Assembly (NCBI RefSeq): GCF_000016645.1
Contig: NC_009441.1
Location: 3,038,001 to 3,102,000 of the forward strand
Reading direction: 5' to 3'
Origin: Flavobacterium johnsoniae UW101
GTDB taxonomy: Bacteria; Bacteroidota; Bacteroidia; Flavobacteriales; Flavobacteriaceae
Length of the DNA stretch: 64,000 nucleotides
The translations under genes and the position numbers were made by a program. A model generated the notes under the pieces. It was given only the letters and a program-made list of their open reading frames with translations, did not search any database and was not told the DNA's origin. Positions 23,880 through 32,744 of this stretch are shown in pieces; position 1 is the stretch's first letter; every line of letters starts with the position of its first letter.

Positions 23880-26327
23880 CTAAATGTTTCCTATTCGAAT
23901 AACGTCAGCAAAAATTCCTGATGCTGTCACAGCTGCTCCGGCACCGGCTCCTTTGATTAATAAAGGCTGATCTACGTAACGATCTGTGTAGAAAAGCACG
24001 ATATTATCTTTTCCTTCTAAATTGTAGAAAGGATGCTCTTTTGGGATGAATTGCAGACCTACGCTTGCTTTTCCGTTTTCGAATTGTGCCACGTATTTCA
24101 ATCTTGAATCTTTGGCTAAAGCTTCTTTATAAATACCTTCAAAATGAGCAGCGTGTTTGATTAACGATGCGAAGAAATCTTCGTTGTTTGTTGTTGCTAA
24201 ACATTCTGCCGGCAGGAACGATTCGTTTGCAATGGCATCAATATCCATTTCGTAACCGCTTTCGCGAATTAAGATCAGGATTTTACGAGCCACGTCGATT
24301 CCGCTTAAGTCGATTTTTGGATCTGGTTCTGTAAATCCTTGTACTCCGGCTTCTTTTACCACGTCGTGGAAAGAGTTATTTTCGTCAAAATTGTTGAAAA
24401 TAAAGTTCAAACTTCCTGATAAAACCGCTTGGATTTTATGCACTTTATCGCCAGATGCAATCAGGTTTTTTACCGTATCGATAATTGGCAGTCCTGCACC
24501 AACATTCGTTTCAAACAAAAACGGAGCGTTGTATTGGCGGGATAAGCTTTTTAGTTTTTTATAATTGTCGTAAGCAGATGAACAAGCAATTTTATTACAA
24601 GTTACAACGGCAATACTTTCTTTTAAAAATTTCTCGTACATTTCAGATACACTTGCATTTGCTGTAATGTCTACGAAAATACTGTTACGTAAATTGAGTT
24701 CTTTTGCACGGGCGATAAATTCTGCCGCAACTGCATTTTCTCCTTTTTCCAAAGTCGACTGCCAGTCTTTTAAAGATATTCCGTCTTCATCAAAAATCAT
24801 TTTTCTTGAGTTTGATAAAGCAATTACGCGAACATTAATTTTTAAAACATCTTTTAAGAATTTCTTTTGGCTGTGAATCTGCTCGATGAATTTTTCTCCC
24901 ACATTTCCAACTCCCATTACAAATAAGTTGAGCTGTTTTGTGTTTTCTTCAAAGAAGTTTTCATGTAAAGTATTCAGTGCTTTTTTAACATCTCTTTCGT
25001 TAATTACAGTCGAAATGTTTCTTTCAGAAGCACCTTGCGCGATTGCACGAATATTTACGTTGTTTTTTCCTAAAGTACTGAACATTCTTCCGCTCAATCC
25101 CTGGTGATTTTTCATGTTTTCACCCACCAAAGCAATAATGCAAAGGTCTTTTTCTACATAACAAGGATCGATTTTGTTTTGCGAAATTTCGATTTCAAAA
25201 GCTCTGTTAATTGCAGCTTCGGCTTTATCAGCATCAGAATTCAGGATTCCGATACAAATTGAATGCTCAGAAGAAGCCTGAGTAATAAAAATCACGTTGA
25301 TTTTTTCCTGAGACAATACTTCAAACAAACGTCTTGACGAACCCGCAACTCCAATCATTCCCGGACCTTCAAGAGTTACAAGTGAAATATTATCGATATG
25401 GCTTATTCCTTTTACAACGGTATCTTTTGATACAACCGTGTCAGAAATTAAAGTTCCAACAGCTTCCGGCTCAAAAGTATTTTTGATTAAAATAGGAATG
25501 TTTTTTCTTAAAACCGGCTGAATTGTTGGCGGATATAAAACTTTGGCACCAAAATGCGACAATTCCATCGCTTCCTGATATGAAATGTTTGCAATTGGCT
25601 GTGCTTGTTTTACGATTTTTGGGTTTGCAGTAAACATTCCGTTTACGTCAGTCCAGATTTCCAATTGTTCAGCATCTAAAGCTCCTGCTATAATTGCAGC
25701 AGTATAATCAGAACCGCCGCGTCCTAAAGTCGAAGTAATTCCGTCTAAAGTCTGCGCAATAAATCCTGGAAGAATATTGATTTTTGCTTTATTTCCAGCA
25801 AAATATTCTTTAATCAGCTGATTTGAAACTTCAAAATTAACAGCTGCTTTTCCAAAATTATTATCAGTTTTAATTAATTCACGACTGTCTTTATAAACGG
25901 CATCTTTTTCAGTTTGCTGAAATGCCTGAGCAATGATGAATGATGAAAGTAATTCTCCAAAACTTAAAATAGTATCGGCAGTTCTTGGAGACAATTCGCC
26001 TAATAAGAAACAACCGTCTAATAAAGTTTCTAAATGATTAATAATTCTTTTTACATGGCTTAAAAGACTGCTTTGTTCACTTACAGGAATTAGTTCTTTT
26101 AAAGTATCAAGGTGTTTTTTCTCGATTTCGGCAACAACTTCTCTAAAGCTTTCATCGTTTGCCGCTGCTTTTGCTGCTGCAGATTGAAGTAAATCGGTCA
26201 CTTTGCTCAGTGCAGAAACTACAACAACAAGTTTGTCATTTGCAGCTTTTTTATTAACAATTTCGAGAACAAGTTTTATATTTTGAGCATTGGCTACAGA
26301 AGTTCCGCCAAATTTTAATACTTTCAT
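23880..26327 (-). CDS. thrA: bifunctional aspartate kinase / homoserine dehydrogenase I
   Basis: Catalyses the first and third steps from aspartate to homoserine. 815 residues from the ATG at 26325-26327, chosen because MKVLKFGGTSVAN is the family N-terminus; a longer frame upstream adds 16 unrelated residues. Aspartokinase domain about 1-290 (KFGGTSVA, GRGGSDYTAAIIAGAL), two ACT domains about 310-450 (SLVTLEGPGMIGVAGSSRRLF, CIIALVGENMKNHQGLSGRMF), homoserine dehydrogenase about 465-815 (MGVGNVGEKFIEQI, SGSLNFIFNNFDEN, GFTEPDPKIDLSGIDVARKILIL). The ACT domains predict feedback inhibition by threonine. First structural gene of thrABC, preceded by a threonine-rich leader ORF 186 nt upstream. 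Confidence 0.96.
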   Translation of the reverse strand: MKVLKFGGTSVANAQNIKLVLEIVNKKAANDKLVVVVSALSKVTDLLQSAAAKAAANDESFREVVAEIEKKHLDTLKELIPVSEQSSLLSHVKRIINHLETLLDGCFLLGELSPRTADTILSFGELLSSFIIAQAFQQTEKDAVYKDSRELIKTDNNFGKAAVNFEVSNQLIKEYFAGNKAKINILPGFIAQTLDGITSTLGRGGSDYTAAIIAGALDAEQLEIWTDVNGMFTANPKIVKQAQPIANISYQEAMELSHFGAKVLYPPTIQPVLRKNIPILIKNTFEPEAVGTLISDTVVSKDTVVKGISHIDNISLVTLEGPGMIGVAGSSRRLFEVLSQEKINVIFITQASSEHSICIGILNSDADKAEAAINRAFEIEISQNKIDPCYVEKDLCIIALVGENMKNHQGLSGRMFSTLGKNNVNIRAIAQGASERNISTVINERDVKKALNTLHENFFEENTKQLNLFVMGVGNVGEKFIEQIHSQKKFLKDVLKINVRVIALSNSRKMIFDEDGISLKDWQSTLEKGENAVAAEFIARAKELNLRNSIFVDITANASVSEMYEKFLKESIAVVTCNKIACSSAYDNYKKLKSLSRQYNAPFLFETNVGAGLPIIDTVKNLIASGDKVHKIQAVLSGSLNFIFNNFDENNSFHDVVKEAGVQGFTEPDPKIDLSGIDVARKILILIRESGYEMDIDAIANESFLPAECLATTNNEDFFASLIKHAAHFEGIYKEALAKDSRLKYVAQFENGKASVGLQFIPKEHPFYNLEGKDNIVLFYTDRYVDQPLLIKGAGAGAAVTASGIFADVIRIGNI

Positions 26328-26508
26328 TTTGTGATATTTTTTAATAAGGTGCAATTTTGAGTAACAAAGGTTCAAAGGCTATTAACTGTGAGCTGAAACT
26401 GAAAACTGCGGCTATTTTTTTTCTTTTCTAAATGTTTTTCATGTATCCAATAACTCTCTTCTTTCAAGAAAAAAGTATAGGTAACCTAGGATTATATGTA
26501 AAAATGTA

Positions 26509-26523
26509 TACCCCTAAGGGGTA
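26509..26523 (-). promoter_or_regulatory. hairpin overlapping the end of the thr leader ORF
   Basis: TACCCC and GGGGTA arms separated by 3 nt. On the minus strand the 5' arm includes the last Thr and the Pro codon and the loop holds the stop, so a ribosome stalled on the Thr run would mask the arm. It is followed by a T-rich stretch. The full attenuator fold was not resolved by eye. Confidence 0.5.
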
Positions 26524-26618
26524 GTAGTTGTTGTAGTAGAAATTGTGGCAGCAGCAATTGCAGCTCCTGTTTGAGCTGTAATAATTGTAGATTGATATTT
26601 TATGCTGTTACTTTTCAT
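26514..26618 (-). CDS. thrL: threonine operon leader peptide (attenuator), 34 codons
   Basis: A short ORF, too short for routine ORF calling, on the same strand as and 186 nt before thrA. It starts ATG AAA AGT AAC AGC and encodes 34 residues with ten Thr and five Ile, including six consecutive Thr codons followed by Pro and TAG (residues 28-34). Enrichment in exactly the end product of the operon (Thr) and its derivative (Ile) is the signature of a translation-attenuation leader such as E. coli thrL. A TAnnTTTG element lies 10 bp before the ATG and a hairpin overlaps the stop codon. The symbol is by analogy; no homology to E. coli thrL is claimed. Function is inferred from composition and position. 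Confidence 0.8.
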   Translation of the reverse strand: MKSNSIKYQSTIITAQTGAAIAAATISTTTTTTP

Positions 26619-26628
26619 TTTGGTTTTC

Positions 26629-26636
26629 CAAAAGTA
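26629..26636 (-). promoter_or_regulatory. -7 element of the thr operon
   Basis: Minus strand TACTTTTG matches TAnnTTTG, 10 bp before the leader ATG, so the leader ORF would begin almost at the transcript 5' end. A TTG lies at 26665-26663, but the 26-nt spacing is longer than usual. Confidence 0.55.
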
Positions 26637-26639
26637 CAG

Positions 26640-26970
26640 CTTTTTATAAAAGTTAAAAACTTCAAAAGCCTTTTTACGAATATTTTAATAATTCAAATCT
26701 CTGCAATTCAATATTGAGCATTTGTTAAAATTAGATATGTTAAGTTGAGTTTTTAATATATTTCAGAATTCATTTATTAAAGAAACAGGATTGGCAGTGT
26801 TTTGATTTTTAATAAAAACTGCCGGAAAAAGTACTAGCTGACACCATTTTACTATTGTTAAAAAAATAAAAGTATAGAAATGTGCAGGTTAAATTTTTAA
26901 TTATTGTGATAAAATGTTGCTTTTTAATGTTGATTTGTTGAATTTTGACGTTTTAAAATTTGAAATCATC
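26640..26970. other. divergent regulatory region between the thr operon and hutH
   Basis: About 330 bp of AT-rich DNA between the thr leader promoter and the ammonia-lyase start. I see no gene. TTTTAAAATTTG about 15 bp before the hutH ATG resembles a -7 element with one base too many; no certain promoter for hutH. Confidence 0.35.
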
Positions 26971-28485
26971 ATGAGAGAAATCCATTATATAAGTACAGAA
27001 ACGATAACTTTAGAAACACTTCACGAAATTTTATCAAATAACAAAACACTTGAACTGTCTGAAGAAGCTAAAGTAAACGTTCAAAAATGCCGTGATTATT
27101 TAGATAAAAAAATGGCAACGCATACAGCGCCCATTTATGGTATTAATACTGGTTTTGGATCTCTTTACAGCGTAAAAATCTCGAATGAAAATTTATCTAA
27201 ACTTCAGGAAAACCTTGTAAAATCTCACGCCTGCGGAACAGGGGAGGAAGTTCCTGCTGAAATTGTAAAAATGATGCTTTTGCTAAAGATTCAATCTTTA
27301 AGCTACGGGTATTCTGGAATTCAGTTAATTACATTACAGCGTTTGGTTGATTTTTATAATAATGATGTTTTACCAATAATTTATACTCAGGGTTCACTTG
27401 GAGCTTCTGGAGACTTGGCACCTTTAGCACATTTATCTTTGCCTTTAATTGGTGAAGGAAAAGTGTATTTTGAAGGAAAAAAAACAGAATCAGCAGAAGT
27501 TTTAAAACATTTTAACTGGGAACCAATTGTTTTACAGTCAAAAGAAGGTTTGGCTCTGTTAAACGGGACTCAGTTTATGAGTGCTTATGGTGCTCATATT
27601 TTAATTAAAGCATATAAATATTCGTATCTGGCAGATTTAATTGGAACCATTTCTTTAGAAGGTTTTGATGGAAGAATCGAGCCATTTAACGAATTGATAC
27701 ATTATATTCGTCCGCACAAAGGACAGATCGTAACCGCGCAGCGAATTACAGAGTTTTTAGACGGAAGCGAAATCATTGCTCAGGAAAAGAAACATGTTCA
27801 GGACCCGTATTCTTTCCGTTGTATGCCTCAGGTTCACGGCGCTTCAAAAGACGCAATAGATTATGTTAGAAAGGTTTTCAAAACAGAAATCAATTCAGTA
27901 ACCGATAATCCTAATATATTTATTGAAGCCGATCAGATTATTTCAGGCGGTAATTTCCATGGTCAGCCTTTGGCTTTGGCTTTAGATTTTATGGCGATTG
28001 CTTTGGCAGAATTAGGAAGTATTTCTGAAAGAAGAACGTATCAGTTAATTTCTGGATTGCGTAATCTTCCTGCGTTTTTAGTTGATAATCCGGGATTAAA
28101 TTCTGGATTTATGATTCCGCAGTATACTGCTGCAAGTATTGCCAGCCAGAATAAACAATTGGCAACTCCTGCCAGTATTGACAGTATTGTTTCGAGCAAC
28201 GGACAAGAAGATCACGTAAGCATGGGAGCAAACGGCGCAACAAAAGCCTTACGAATTTTAGATAATTTAGAGCGTATTTTAGCAATCGAATTATTAAATG
28301 CTTCGCAGGCAATTGCCTACAGAGAGCCTTTAAAATCAAGTGATTTTATTGAAATGTTTTTAAGCAGTTACAGAGAAGTAGTGCCTTTGGTAAAAGAAGA
28401 CAGAATCTTACATAATGATATAGAAAACACAGTGTTATTCCTGGAGAGTTTCCAAATAGAAAACGATTTGTTAACAATGGCTTAA
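26971..28485 (+). CDS. hutH: histidine ammonia-lyase (HAL/PAL family)
   Basis: Deaminates L-histidine to urocanate without cofactors other than the self-made MIO group. The MIO-forming Ala-Ser-Gly is in GSLGASGDLAPLAH. Substrate-side motifs are YGINTGFGSLY, KSHACGTGEEVP (His typical of histidine-specific enzymes), EGLALLNGTQFM, SFRCMPQVHGASKDAI and GNFHGQPLALALD. 504 residues from the ATG at 26971 (MREIHYIS), preferred over the ATG at 26914, which adds 19 hydrophobic residues not seen in the family. No hutU, hutI or hutG is adjacent, so the pathway is scattered or the enzyme serves another role; tyrosine or phenylalanine specificity seems less likely from the motif. Confidence 0.85.
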   Translation: MREIHYISTETITLETLHEILSNNKTLELSEEAKVNVQKCRDYLDKKMATHTAPIYGINTGFGSLYSVKISNENLSKLQENLVKSHACGTGEEVPAEIVKMMLLLKIQSLSYGYSGIQLITLQRLVDFYNNDVLPIIYTQGSLGASGDLAPLAHLSLPLIGEGKVYFEGKKTESAEVLKHFNWEPIVLQSKEGLALLNGTQFMSAYGAHILIKAYKYSYLADLIGTISLEGFDGRIEPFNELIHYIRPHKGQIVTAQRITEFLDGSEIIAQEKKHVQDPYSFRCMPQVHGASKDAIDYVRKVFKTEINSVTDNPNIFIEADQIISGGNFHGQPLALALDFMAIALAELGSISERRTYQLISGLRNLPAFLVDNPGLNSGFMIPQYTAASIASQNKQLATPASIDSIVSSNGQEDHVSMGANGATKALRILDNLERILAIELLNASQAIAYREPLKSSDFIEMFLSSYREVVPLVKEDRILHNDIENTVLFLESFQIENDLLTMA

Positions 28486-28487
28486 CA

Positions 28488-28515
28488 TTGCAAAGTATTA
28501 ATGGAAGTAATTTTG
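28488..28515 (+). promoter_or_regulatory. Bacteroidota-type promoter of the DUF47-pit unit
   Basis: TTG (28488-28490), 17-nt spacer, TAATTTTG (28508-28515), 19 bp before the ATG and just after the hutH stop. A complete consensus match, so the phosphate genes are transcribed independently of hutH. Confidence 0.75.
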
Positions 28516-28534
28516 CGCTATCAAAAATATAAAA

Positions 28535-29179
28535 ATGTCAATAAACAGTATTTTCCAATTTTTAGTGCCGAAAGACAAGAAATTCTTTCCACTTTTTGAA
28601 GAAGCTTCAAGCAATTTAATTGAATTAGCTTCTAACTTACACGAAGCTGTAAACCTTCCATTAAAAGAAAGAGAAATTCTTTTTCAAAAGATTGACGAAT
28701 TAGAACAAAAAGGCGAAGACATTACACGTCAGACCAATTTGGAATTAAGCAGAAACTTTATTACTCCATTTGATAGAGAGGATATTCATACATTAATTAC
28801 TTCTATTGATAACGTTGCTGATTACCTTCATGGTGCAGCAAGCCGTATGAGATTATATCAGGTTGATAAGATTACAAAGTCTATCAGAAAAATGACAGAG
28901 ATTAATCTTGAAGCTTGTCAAAACATTGACAGTGCGGTAAAAGAGTTAAGAAATTTACAGAATTTTAAAATCATTAAAGATGCTTGTGCCAGAATTAATA
29001 AACTGGAGAACAAATCTGATAATGTTTATAATAAAGCAGTTTTTGAAATTTTTGAAAACGAAACAGACGCTAAAAACATCATTAAATATAAAGAAGTGTT
29101 ATCTGTTTTAGAATCAGCAACAGATAAATGTAAAAGTGTTGCAAACATACTAGAATCTATTTCTGTAAAACATTCTTAA
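28535..29179 (+). CDS. DUF47 family (PhoU-like) phosphate transport regulator
   Basis: A 214-residue all-helical PhoU-like protein (DUF47) that usually accompanies and modulates Pit-type phosphate transporters. The run FFPLFEEASSNLIELASNLHEAV, EDITRQTNLELSRNFITPFDREDIHTLITSIDNVADYLHGAASRM and ESATDKCKSVANILESI are family landmarks, including the acidic E/D-x3-D metal-cluster motifs in each half. Lies 30 bp before the transporter gene on the same strand, so the pair forms an operon. ATG at 28535. Confidence 0.92.
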   Translation: MSINSIFQFLVPKDKKFFPLFEEASSNLIELASNLHEAVNLPLKEREILFQKIDELEQKGEDITRQTNLELSRNFITPFDREDIHTLITSIDNVADYLHGAASRMRLYQVDKITKSIRKMTEINLEACQNIDSAVKELRNLQNFKIIKDACARINKLENKSDNVYNKAVFEIFENETDAKNIIKYKEVLSVLESATDKCKSVANILESISVKHS

Positions 29180-29209
29180 TTCAATTTTTCAATCTGAAGT
29201 TATAACTTT

Positions 29210-30544
29210 ATGACGCTACTTATATTAATTATAGTATTAGCCTTAATTTTTGATTACATCAATGGTTTTCATGATGCGGCAAATGCTATAGCGACTGTTG
29301 TTGCAACAAAGGTTTTAACACCTTTTCAGGCGGTTGTCTGGGCAGCATTTTTTAACTTTTTGGCTTATTGGGTTTTCGGATTTGGTGTTGCAGATACTGT
29401 TGCCAAAACTGCGCACACCATGGAAATTAACCTGGTTGTAATTCTCGCTGGAGTAATTGCAGCAATCTGCTGGAACTTATTGACTTGGTGGTTAGGAATT
29501 CCTTCAAGTTCTTCACATACATTAATTGGAGGTTTTGCCGGAGCAGCTGTTGCACACGCAATCGCAGTTCACGGTTTTTCTGGTTATGTTGGAGAAGACG
29601 GTGCAACACATTATTGGTATGAAATTGTAAGCTGGTATAAGGCAGGAAAAGATGGCGCAATGCCCTCCGGAGTCCTTATTATTATTGCTTTTATAGTTCT
29701 TGCGCCATTATTAGGAGCTTTGGCTTCATATTTAATTTCTATCTGGTTATTAAATGCTTCTCGAAAAAGTATTGGACCTAAAATTTTTACTGGAGCATTA
29801 ATGATTGCTACAATCGTATTTGTATACTATCAGATGATTCCTTATTCAGAGATTGATAAACCAAGATTTGATTCTCATTTTTGGAGTGTTGCTTTTGAAG
29901 CCCACAATATTAAATGGTTTTTAGTTGCTTTCATTGTCTTGACAGTTAGTGGTTTTTGTATGATATTCAGTAGTTTGAATCTTCATCAGGCTGATGCTGC
30001 TTTGAAAAAAATGCAATTATTATCTTCTGCGGCGTTTAGTTTAGGACACGGAGGAAATGATTCTCAAAAAGTAATGGGAATTATTGCTGCAGCTGTTGCT
30101 GTTTATATCAATACTAATCACGGTGTACATATGGATGCCTGGTTAGATGTTGTTCTGCCAAATGAAGATTTAGGAATTAAAGGACAAATGCCAAGCTGGA
30201 TTCCGTTAGCATGTTATTCTGCAATTGCAGCCGGAACCTTAAGCGGTGGATGGAAAATTGTAAAAACAATGGGATCTAAAATCACAAAAGTAAGTTCGTT
30301 TGAAGGTGTTGCCGCTGAAACTGCAGGAGCTTTGACACTTTACTTTACAGAGCATTTAAAAATCCCGGTAAGTACAACGCATACTATTACAGGATCTATT
30401 ATTGGTGTTGGATTAACAAAACGTGTTTCTGCAGTTCGCTGGGGAGTTACTGTAAGTTTAGTCTGGGCCTGGATTTTGACTATTCCAATTTCGGCTATAT
30501 TAGCAGGTTTGGTTTATTTTATACTAAGTGTATTTATTTCATAA
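29210..30544 (+). CDS. pit: inorganic phosphate transporter, Pit family
   Basis: A 444-residue inner-membrane permease with about ten to twelve hydrophobic segments. Two inverted copies of the family signature are visible: DYINGFHDAANAIATVVATKVL with GIPSSSSHTLIGG in the N-half, and SLGHGGNDSQKVMGIIAAAV with KIPVSTTHTITGSIIGVG in the C-half. Pit proteins carry metal-phosphate with protons. A hydrophilic stretch of about 60 residues in the middle holds unusual inserts (YVGEDGATHYWYEIVSWYKAG and the MIPYSEIDKPRFDSHFWS segment), typical of the Bacteroidota subgroup. Co-transcribed with the DUF47 gene and closed by a terminator. Confidence 0.93.
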   Translation: MTLLILIIVLALIFDYINGFHDAANAIATVVATKVLTPFQAVVWAAFFNFLAYWVFGFGVADTVAKTAHTMEINLVVILAGVIAAICWNLLTWWLGIPSSSSHTLIGGFAGAAVAHAIAVHGFSGYVGEDGATHYWYEIVSWYKAGKDGAMPSGVLIIIAFIVLAPLLGALASYLISIWLLNASRKSIGPKIFTGALMIATIVFVYYQMIPYSEIDKPRFDSHFWSVAFEAHNIKWFLVAFIVLTVSGFCMIFSSLNLHQADAALKKMQLLSSAAFSLGHGGNDSQKVMGIIAAAVAVYINTNHGVHMDAWLDVVLPNEDLGIKGQMPSWIPLACYSAIAAGTLSGGWKIVKTMGSKITKVSSFEGVAAETAGALTLYFTEHLKIPVSTTHTITGSIIGVGLTKRVSAVRWGVTVSLVWAWILTIPISAILAGLVYFILSVFIS

Positions 30545-30592
30545 TATGAGTATTGCAAAATGTGATATATAATCACATTTTAAAAAATATCT

Positions 30593-30628
30593 TAAAGCCG
30601 ATTTCAATTTGAAATCGGCTTTTTTTGT
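30593..30628 (+). terminator. intrinsic terminator of the DUF47-pit operon
   Basis: AAAGCCGATTTCAA paired with TTGAAATCGGCTTT, then seven T. The same AAGCCGATTTC stem is used again at 32700-32735. Confidence 0.9.
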
Positions 30629-30782
30629 TTGTATTTATAAATGAATATTTTGTCTTAAAATGAAAGTTTAAAAACTTTTAGTGGATATTTTAAAAATGAA
30701 ATAAAAAGACCTTTGCAAAAAAATAAGAGCAGTAATAAACTTTGATTTACGGCTCAATTATGTAATATTAAATTAAATACAA

Positions 30783-31295
30783 ATGCAAAGAATTAATCGT
30801 TTCGCGGCTTCAGTTGCTGCTTTAATGTTTATGGGTATCACTTTTTATTCATGTGACAGTAAACCAGATGATAAGAGAAAGGTTTATTTATTGGAGGATA
30901 AAAAGAAAGTTACTGATACTCCAGATCAAAAAACAGATTCTATTTCTTATTTCTTAAAAGAATGTGTAAACAGAACACTAACAGGTATTAAGACAGATGA
31001 ATTAAAATATTTTTCAAAAGAAAAAAACGATACAGTTCTGGTAATTGTTAAAGTTGGAGATATGAAAGGTATTGAAAAATCTTCAAGAAAAGAATTATTG
31101 TTTGCTGTTGAAGACTGCCTAAAAGCGGTTGACTATTTTAAAAATAAGAAAATTTATATTGATGTTGAAGGAAGATTTAATACGTTATTAGTAAAAACAC
31201 CTGTAAAAGCTGATTTAGACGGTAAATTTGCAGATAGTGATTTGATTTTACCATTTTACGGAAAAAATATAATTCCTAATAAAGAAACTAAGTAA
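30783..31295 (+). CDS. putative lipoprotein of unknown function
   Basis: A 170-residue protein with an N-terminal signal and a lipobox-like ITFYSC (candidate lipid-modified Cys24), followed by a Lys/Asp-rich linker (DDKRKVYLLEDKKKVTDTPDQKTD). The rest is a mixed alpha/beta domain (DTVLVIVKVGDMKGIEKSSRKELLFAVEDCLKAV, KIYIDVEGRFNTLLVKTP). I do not recognise a family. It lies 34 bp before the SMI1/KNR4-HEAT gene, so the two may be co-transcribed. ATG at 30783; coding is supported by sequence character and the signal peptide. Confidence 0.7.
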   Translation: MQRINRFAASVAALMFMGITFYSCDSKPDDKRKVYLLEDKKKVTDTPDQKTDSISYFLKECVNRTLTGIKTDELKYFSKEKNDTVLVIVKVGDMKGIEKSSRKELLFAVEDCLKAVDYFKNKKIYIDVEGRFNTLLVKTPVKADLDGKFADSDLILPFYGKNIIPNKETK

Positions 31296-31329
31296 TTTAG
31301 CACACTTAATTTTCTCGTTTTAATAAAAT

Positions 31330-32697
31330 ATGAATTCTGAAATAACATATCAAATACAAAGAATCAAAAAGAAGCTGCTTTTAGCAAAAGAAATTGATAA
31401 GGATTTAGAAGTTTTTGGAGCAGATAGTCATGTATATGTTCTAAGTGAAACGGCAGCTGTTGATGATATTTTTGAATTTGAAAAAAAGTACAATGTTTCT
31501 CTTCCAGATTGTTATAGGGCTTTTTTACTGCACATAGGAAATGGCGGGATATCATATCAAAATTCTGCAGCGGGGCCTGGTTATGGAATATTTCCTTTTG
31601 GTGAAAATGTTGATGAATTTGTTTATTCTAATCCAGAGAATTGTTTAAGTCAGGATTGTTTCATTTATCCAAAAATGAGTGATGAATTTTGGGAAGAATC
31701 AATCAAAAATATTGAAGAGAACGATGATATTTCCGAGGAAGATTTTGAAGCTGAACTAGGCAGAATATTTGCAGGAATTTTGCCTCTTGGAACAGAAGGC
31801 TGTACTTACTATTATGGTCTTGTTTTAAATGGAAAATTTAAAGGAAGGGTTGTAAATGTAGATTTAGACAGACAGAAACCTTTTTTTGCTTTTGAGTCTA
31901 ATTTTTTAGATTGGTACGAACGCTGGTTAGACGGAATTACGGCAGAAACTGCAATAGATGAAAAAGATTTGTTTAATTATACTTTGGGCGGATCGACAGC
32001 ACATATTTTAGATGTATTTGTTACTACTGAAGATGAGGAAACAAAATTAGAATGTTTACAAGGTTTTTTAAAAAAGAAAAAGATTGATTCTCAAACATTA
32101 GATATTTTAGAAAAAGAATATAGTTTAAGTGCGGGTAAAATCCAGAAAAAACTTCTTCAAATACTTGTAAAGTTCGATTATAACCGCGCATATCCTTATT
32201 TAATAGATTGGGTTCAAAAAGATTTATTAAGTGTTTTTCAATTTGTATACTGGTATGCCAAAGACAGAAGTCTTGACTGGCTGGAAGTAATTAAAGAAAA
32301 TGCTTCAAAAATTAACGACGATGAGACTTTTAACTTCTGTACGTATTTATTAAAAGAAACAGGTACAGATTATAGTTCAGTTATAATTTCATTCACTTCG
32401 CATAAAAATGCATCAATACGAGTAACTGCCTTTTTTGCGCTTGGGCAGTTAAAAAATAAGGTTGATTATTTAGAAACTTTTATTTTGGGTTTAAATGATG
32501 AAGTAAACAGAGTTGTTCATATTACATTACAAGCTTTAGAAGGTGTCAACGAAAAAAAGCTTTTGCAGCATTATAAAAATATTGCTATACGGTTTCCAAA
32601 AGAACAAGATTATATTTTAACAAATCTAAATCATAGACTTAAAGCTTTTGGATTAACAAATAAAACAATAAAAGGAATAGATCCTGATAACTATTAA
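31330..32697 (+). CDS. SMI1/KNR4 family domain with C-terminal HEAT-like repeats
   Basis: A 455-residue soluble protein. Residues about 35-205 are an SMI1/KNR4 (SUKH) domain: DDIFEFEKKYNVSLPDCYRAFLLHIGNGG, GPGYGIFPFGE, GCTYYYGLVLNGKFKGRVVNVDLD and FLDWYERWLDG. SUKH domains often act as immunity proteins to polymorphic toxins but also occur in housekeeping roles. The C-terminal half is helical with HEAT-like units (KIQKKLLQILVKFDYNRAYPYLIDWV, NASIRVTAFFALGQLKNK, VNRVVHITLQALEGV). No toxin gene lies next to it. It may form a unit with the lipoprotein upstream. Function not known. Confidence 0.75.
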   Translation: MNSEITYQIQRIKKKLLLAKEIDKDLEVFGADSHVYVLSETAAVDDIFEFEKKYNVSLPDCYRAFLLHIGNGGISYQNSAAGPGYGIFPFGENVDEFVYSNPENCLSQDCFIYPKMSDEFWEESIKNIEENDDISEEDFEAELGRIFAGILPLGTEGCTYYYGLVLNGKFKGRVVNVDLDRQKPFFAFESNFLDWYERWLDGITAETAIDEKDLFNYTLGGSTAHILDVFVTTEDEETKLECLQGFLKKKKIDSQTLDILEKEYSLSAGKIQKKLLQILVKFDYNRAYPYLIDWVQKDLLSVFQFVYWYAKDRSLDWLEVIKENASKINDDETFNFCTYLLKETGTDYSSVIISFTSHKNASIRVTAFFALGQLKNKVDYLETFILGLNDEVNRVVHITLQALEGVNEKKLLQHYKNIAIRFPKEQDYILTNLNHRLKAFGLTNKTIKGIDPDNY

Positions 32698-32699
32698 AA

Positions 32700-32735
32700 C
32701 AAAAGCCGATTTCTAATTTGAAATCGGCTTTTTGA
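32700..32735. terminator. terminator between the SUKH-HEAT and DUF421 genes
   Basis: AAAAGCCGATTTC (32701-32713) pairs with GAAATCGGCTTTT (32720-32732), convergent position. Same stem sequence as the terminator at 30593. Confidence 0.85.
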
Positions 32736-32744
32736 TGTCTGCAA

